DNA of 64,000 nt, taken from the NCBI GenBank assembly GCA_963678485.1, contig OY782882.1, forward strand, positions 2,418,001 to 2,482,000. The letters are read 5' to 3'. Origin of the DNA: CALGYY01 sp963678485 (lineage in GTDB: Bacteria; Bacteroidota; Bacteroidia; Bacteroidales; CAIWKO01). This document shows positions 61,484-64,000 of this stretch, in pieces. A program made the translations under genes and the position numbers. The notes under the pieces are model-generated. The model had not been told where the DNA came from. It saw only the letters and a list, made by a program, of their open reading frames with translations, and did no database searches. Numbering within the stretch: position 1 is the stretch's first letter; every line of letters begins with the position of its first letter.

Positions 61484-62200
61484 TTAATTAATACTGGCAA
61501 CGATCTCAACACTGGCACCTTTGCTCTCAAAGAGGTTTTTGTAAAAGGCGGAAACAATTTTATATGCCTCATCCTGTTTCATGTCCGCTGGCTGGTAAAT
61601 CAGGCAGATTCTTATCCCGCTAAGATTTTTCAATTCCATCTGGCGTTCAAATTCTTTTCCTATGGTTTGAGGAACGGTATCCAAAAGTTCAAGTGTGGAT
61701 TTGTCGTAAAAAGAAATCCGATCGGTATTCTCAAGCAAATCACTATACACCAGCAGCACTTTATTATCTGCCGTGCTTTCGCTAAGTTTGTTTAGCTCTT
61801 TTGCTATGGGCAGGTATATAGATGAATGTTCTTTCCCGATCTTCTCACTAGCCGCCTCGGACAATATCTTCTCAATGTCCTGATAGAATCCTTCCAACCT
61901 CTCTTTTCTTTTGAATTTATTGCTCAACCACTGGTTTTCTGATTCTATCTTCGTCTGGAAGATTTTATTAATGCTTACATCCGTGAGATTTACAAGACGA
62001 AAGTTTCCGCCCCTCCACAAGTCCCCATCGAATCCGTATAAACGGGTTATCTCCTCGGCGTTGGGAGTTACAGCCATTGTATCTGTGATATCACGAATGA
62101 TTACCACCTCGGTACTTTCAGAAGACGTATTCAACCCGGTGCATGAAACTATTAGTGAGATTCCGGCAATTATCAGAAAAACATAAAGAATCGTTTTCAT
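61484..62200 (-). CDS. vWA-like lipoprotein of the conjugation cluster
   Basis: 238 aa. Signal peptide with lipobox LIVSC (Cys20). The mature protein begins EVVIIRDITDTM, a DxTxT arrangement like a MIDAS metal site, followed by helical segments and VLLVYSDLLENT (a second vWA-like strand) and GIRICLIYQPADMKQDEAYKI near the end. This is a degenerate von Willebrand A-type fold. Its start overlaps the stop of the next upstream gene by 4 bases. Lipid-anchored vWA proteins may stabilise extracellular or periplasmic complexes; the exact function is unknown. Confidence 0.65.
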   Translation of the reverse strand: MKTILYVFLIIAGISLIVSCTGLNTSSESTEVVIIRDITDTMAVTPNAEEITRLYGFDGDLWRGGNFRLVNLTDVSINKIFQTKIESENQWLSNKFKRKERLEGFYQDIEKILSEAASEKIGKEHSSIYLPIAKELNKLSESTADNKVLLVYSDLLENTDRISFYDKSTLELLDTVPQTIGKEFERQMELKNLSGIRICLIYQPADMKQDEAYKIVSAFYKNLFESKGASVEIVASIN

Positions 62201-63279
62201 AGGTGATCCTCCGTAGATGTTGATTTATAAAAATTGAAATCGTAGTTAATTTCCAATTCTGGTGTCGGTTCGGAAAAGCACTTCGGATCAACCTTGTCAG
62301 TGCGCAACCTAAGATTAGTGTCTTTTAACTCAGCAATTGCTTCCCGATAAAGCATACGAATCTCCTCCAGCGTGTTTTTAGCATAATGGTCAAGCTGCAG
62401 GGCGAGCATTGCTTTTTCATTAAGTTTGTCTTTGAGTTCTTCCATGTGTTGTTCTATTTTTTTTATTTCCGCATCTCTTTTATCGATTTCATCCTTGAGC
62501 TTTTTATGAGCACGGAATTTTAGTAATTCCTCTTTTGTAGGAGAGTACCGATAATGAAGAAATGCAGCAACCAGAAAGATGAAAATGTTGACCAGCACAA
62601 AGAATAGCGTCCCGATGGAAATCCCTTCTTTTCCTAATGCCATCGAACGGAAATAGCTCAAGCCAAGAAAGACCAGCGCAGCAAACAGAGTTGCAAGAAT
62701 CAGGAATATTTTTCGCTTTAACGGGACTTGATACTTACGGTATTGTTGCGCCACCAGATGAGCATATTCCGATACTGCCATTGTGAATGGTATGGCGATA
62801 AGTATAGACACAAGCAGATTCTCTCCGAAAAACTGAAAAGACAACGAAGTAAAAAAAGCTTCAGCGGCAAAAAACAAAAGAGTTTTCGCTCGCATCTCAC
62901 GGACATTATTGTAAATGGCCGAGACATTCAATTTTTTCTGCTCTGTTTCATCATTTTGGTTTTTGTAACGGAGTTCATTGGTAAGTTCATGTCCCCTTTT
63001 TATTTGGGCGTCCACTTTCAGTCGTTCCGTATTTACTTCCGGAAAATGAATAGCGGACTGCAACTCTTTGCAAGCCGTGATGGCGAGTTTTTCAAATCGG
63101 GCTTTGACCCCTGCAACTATTGAGGCCAAAGTGACTCCTTGCGCGGGAGGATAATTCCGCTCGGCAAGACTGGCTCCCAAATTTTTCGCATAGTTCTTTA
63201 TTTCTGCAGATATCTCTGCGATTAATTTTTCAAGCTTCTCACTGTAGATGCTTGAAATTTCTTGCAATTTTGTGTTCAT
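62197..63279 (-). CDS. membrane coiled-coil protein of the conjugation cluster
   Basis: 360 aa. A cytoplasmic helical N-part (about 1-125) is followed by four membrane helices (about 131-145, 152-168, 189-208 and 225-243: LLFFAAEAFFTSLSFQFFG, LLVSILIAIPFTMAVSE, IFLILATLFAALVFLGLS, LFFVLVNIFIFLVAAFL) and a long coiled coil (about 255-320). No family recognised. Overlaps the vWA-like lipoprotein gene by 4 bases. It may form a membrane platform with that lipoprotein and the 54-aa protein. Confidence 0.6.
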   Translation of the reverse strand: MNTKLQEISSIYSEKLEKLIAEISAEIKNYAKNLGASLAERNYPPAQGVTLASIVAGVKARFEKLAITACKELQSAIHFPEVNTERLKVDAQIKRGHELTNELRYKNQNDETEQKKLNVSAIYNNVREMRAKTLLFFAAEAFFTSLSFQFFGENLLVSILIAIPFTMAVSEYAHLVAQQYRKYQVPLKRKIFLILATLFAALVFLGLSYFRSMALGKEGISIGTLFFVLVNIFIFLVAAFLHYRYSPTKEELLKFRAHKKLKDEIDKRDAEIKKIEQHMEELKDKLNEKAMLALQLDHYAKNTLEEIRMLYREAIAELKDTNLRLRTDKVDPKCFSEPTPELEINYDFNFYKSTSTEDHL

Positions 63280-63299
63280 AATTTTAAGGGATTAGATTA

Positions 63300-63701
63300 T
63301 TAAATAATTTGTTTAGATAATCCGTCCAGGACTTTGGTTCGACGGATGGTTTTTATCGTTGCTTTTCTCTCATGAATTCTATCGGCTTCTTCAATCATTG
63401 CCTGCATGAATTCCTGCAAGGACAGCTGCTTCGCGTACTCGATAAACCGCTCTTCGACTTCATTAAAATTAGAAGTGGGCGGCATCAATTCTTCACCCTG
63501 ACTGTTGGTTGAAATATAGATCGGCGAATCTTCGTCCGTGATTGAATCAGTATGGATTTCCCCAATAATCTCAGAGGAATTATCCGGCAAGACCCGGAAT
63601 ACACTCACGGTATTACTGGATGAATTTGGTGCGCTGAATTTTACTTGCATCTTTTCTGAATTTGATTTTTTAATTCCGTTAGTGTTAAATCTATCTTTCA
63701 A
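63300..63701 (-). CDS. hypothetical protein of the conjugation cluster
   Basis: 133 aa, hydrophilic. An N-terminal half with beta-like strands (TVSVFRVLPDNSSEIIGEI) and a helical second half (NEVEERFIEYAKQLSLQEFM, MIEEADRIHERKATIKTI). No recognised family and no signal peptide. Overlaps the partial gene at the right edge by 11 bases; 20 bases ahead of the membrane coiled-coil gene. Confidence 0.55.
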   Translation of the reverse strand: MKDRFNTNGIKKSNSEKMQVKFSAPNSSSNTVSVFRVLPDNSSEIIGEIHTDSITDEDSPIYISTNSQGEELMPPTSNFNEVEERFIEYAKQLSLQEFMQAMIEEADRIHERKATIKTIRRTKVLDGLSKQII

Positions 63702-64000
63702 TTTCCTCTTCCATGTCGTTCTCCTGCTCGCGGATCTGGCTTAACTCATCTTCTCTCTCAGATACTTCGTCCATTTTCAGCTCATTGTTCTTTTGGTCTT
63801 CAGATTCTTCAACTTCTTTCCCAGGTTCAATCTCTGCGGTGTAATCCTTTCCCTGAGGGTTTTCTTTGTATTGCACCGTATTTGCTTCATCCTTCACTTT
63901 ATCCTTTTGTTCCTCGCTTAATTTTTTTGCATGATTCGCGTTTGGAACCACCTTGGCAATACTTTGGCTCGATCTCTTCAGCCGGATATTTTTTATATCT
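63691..64000 (-). CDS. partial gene at window edge (acidic protein)
   Basis: The frame is open from the right window edge to the stop at 63691, so the N-terminus is missing. A GTG at 63951 exists, but upstream codons read as normal protein (IRLKRSSQSIAKVV) with no stop. The visible part is very acidic and helix-forming (EVEESEDQKNNELKMDEVSE), with a tail EENDMEEEIER-like. No family recognised. First seen gene of the conjugation cluster. Confidence 0.6.
   Translation of the reverse strand, partial: DIKNIRLKRSSQSIAKVVPNANHAKKLSEEQKDKVKDEANTVQYKENPQGKDYTAEIEPGKEVEESEDQKNNELKMDEVSEREDELSQIREQENDMEEEIER

Noticed and set aside
61340..61795. 151-codon plus-strand frame in the conjugation cluster
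   Set aside because: Antisense to the 54-aa membrane gene and the vWA-like lipoprotein, both well supported by overlap with neighbours.

Overview
The window comes from a member of the Bacteroidota. Several intergenic regions carry the TAnnTTTG (-7) promoter element of that phylum, often with a TTG about 20-21 bases upstream. Secreted proteins have short signal peptides or lipoboxes, the first giant gene ends in a type IX-sorting-like tail, and the RHS/YD proteins are of the kind common in Bacteroidota. The exact genus cannot be read from the sequence.

Layout. (1) 1-10.3 kb is mostly housekeeping: an autocleavable-type XRE/S24 repressor in operon with a DEDDh exonuclease-GIY-YIG nuclease, a tiny lipoprotein, a MITE-like element with 27-bp terminal inverted repeats, and a leftward set (secreted EEP nuclease, SnoaL-like protein, Hsp15-like S4 protein, GH13 amylase, S66 LD-carboxypeptidase, Der, Era). 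(2) 10.37-17.93 kb is an initiator tRNA-fMet gene with a 7.5-kb integrated element in its 3' end. The element has an 18-bp att duplication, a tyrosine integrase, a HUH rolling-circle-type Rep, four exact-period 22-bp iterons beside an AT-rich tandem repeat, small regulators, a duplicated promoter module and a three-copy TGCA-N4-TGCA operator-like dyad. (3) 18-20.7 kb holds a secreted START-domain protein and a large metallophosphoesterase.

(4) 20.8-32.4 kb is a nearly complete type II secretion/type IV pilus-like machine: a tightly overlapping leftward operon (major pseudopilin, A24 prepilin peptidase, ATPase, secretin, GspL-, PilO/GspM- and GspC/PilP-like parts, three minor pseudopilins, a fibronectin-like lipoprotein and a MORN-like protein), with GspF divergent. 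(5) A convergent IS1-type zinc-ribbon/HTH protein without a transposase domain is followed by a 24-kb rightward run with almost no intergenic space: a 2260-aa three-module secreted protein, an OmpH/Skp-like protein, a lipoprotein, a 2095-aa YD/RHS-like protein, a small periplasmic protein, a 2841-aa RHS-core protein with a variable toxin-like C-terminus, and a probable immunity protein.

(6) 57.1-64 kb is a leftward mobilization/conjugation cluster (T4SS coupling protein, MobC, MOB relaxase, ArdC-like protein, a vWA-like lipoprotein, a membrane coiled-coil protein and small proteins) that runs off the right edge, so the far end of this mobile region is not visible.

The parts most worth pursuing are the Bacteroidota T2SS-like operon with its lineage-specific subunits, the 24-kb adhesin/RHS/immunity operon next to it, and the replicating-type integrative element in tRNA-fMet. 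All functional calls rest on reading motifs by eye; no database search was run.
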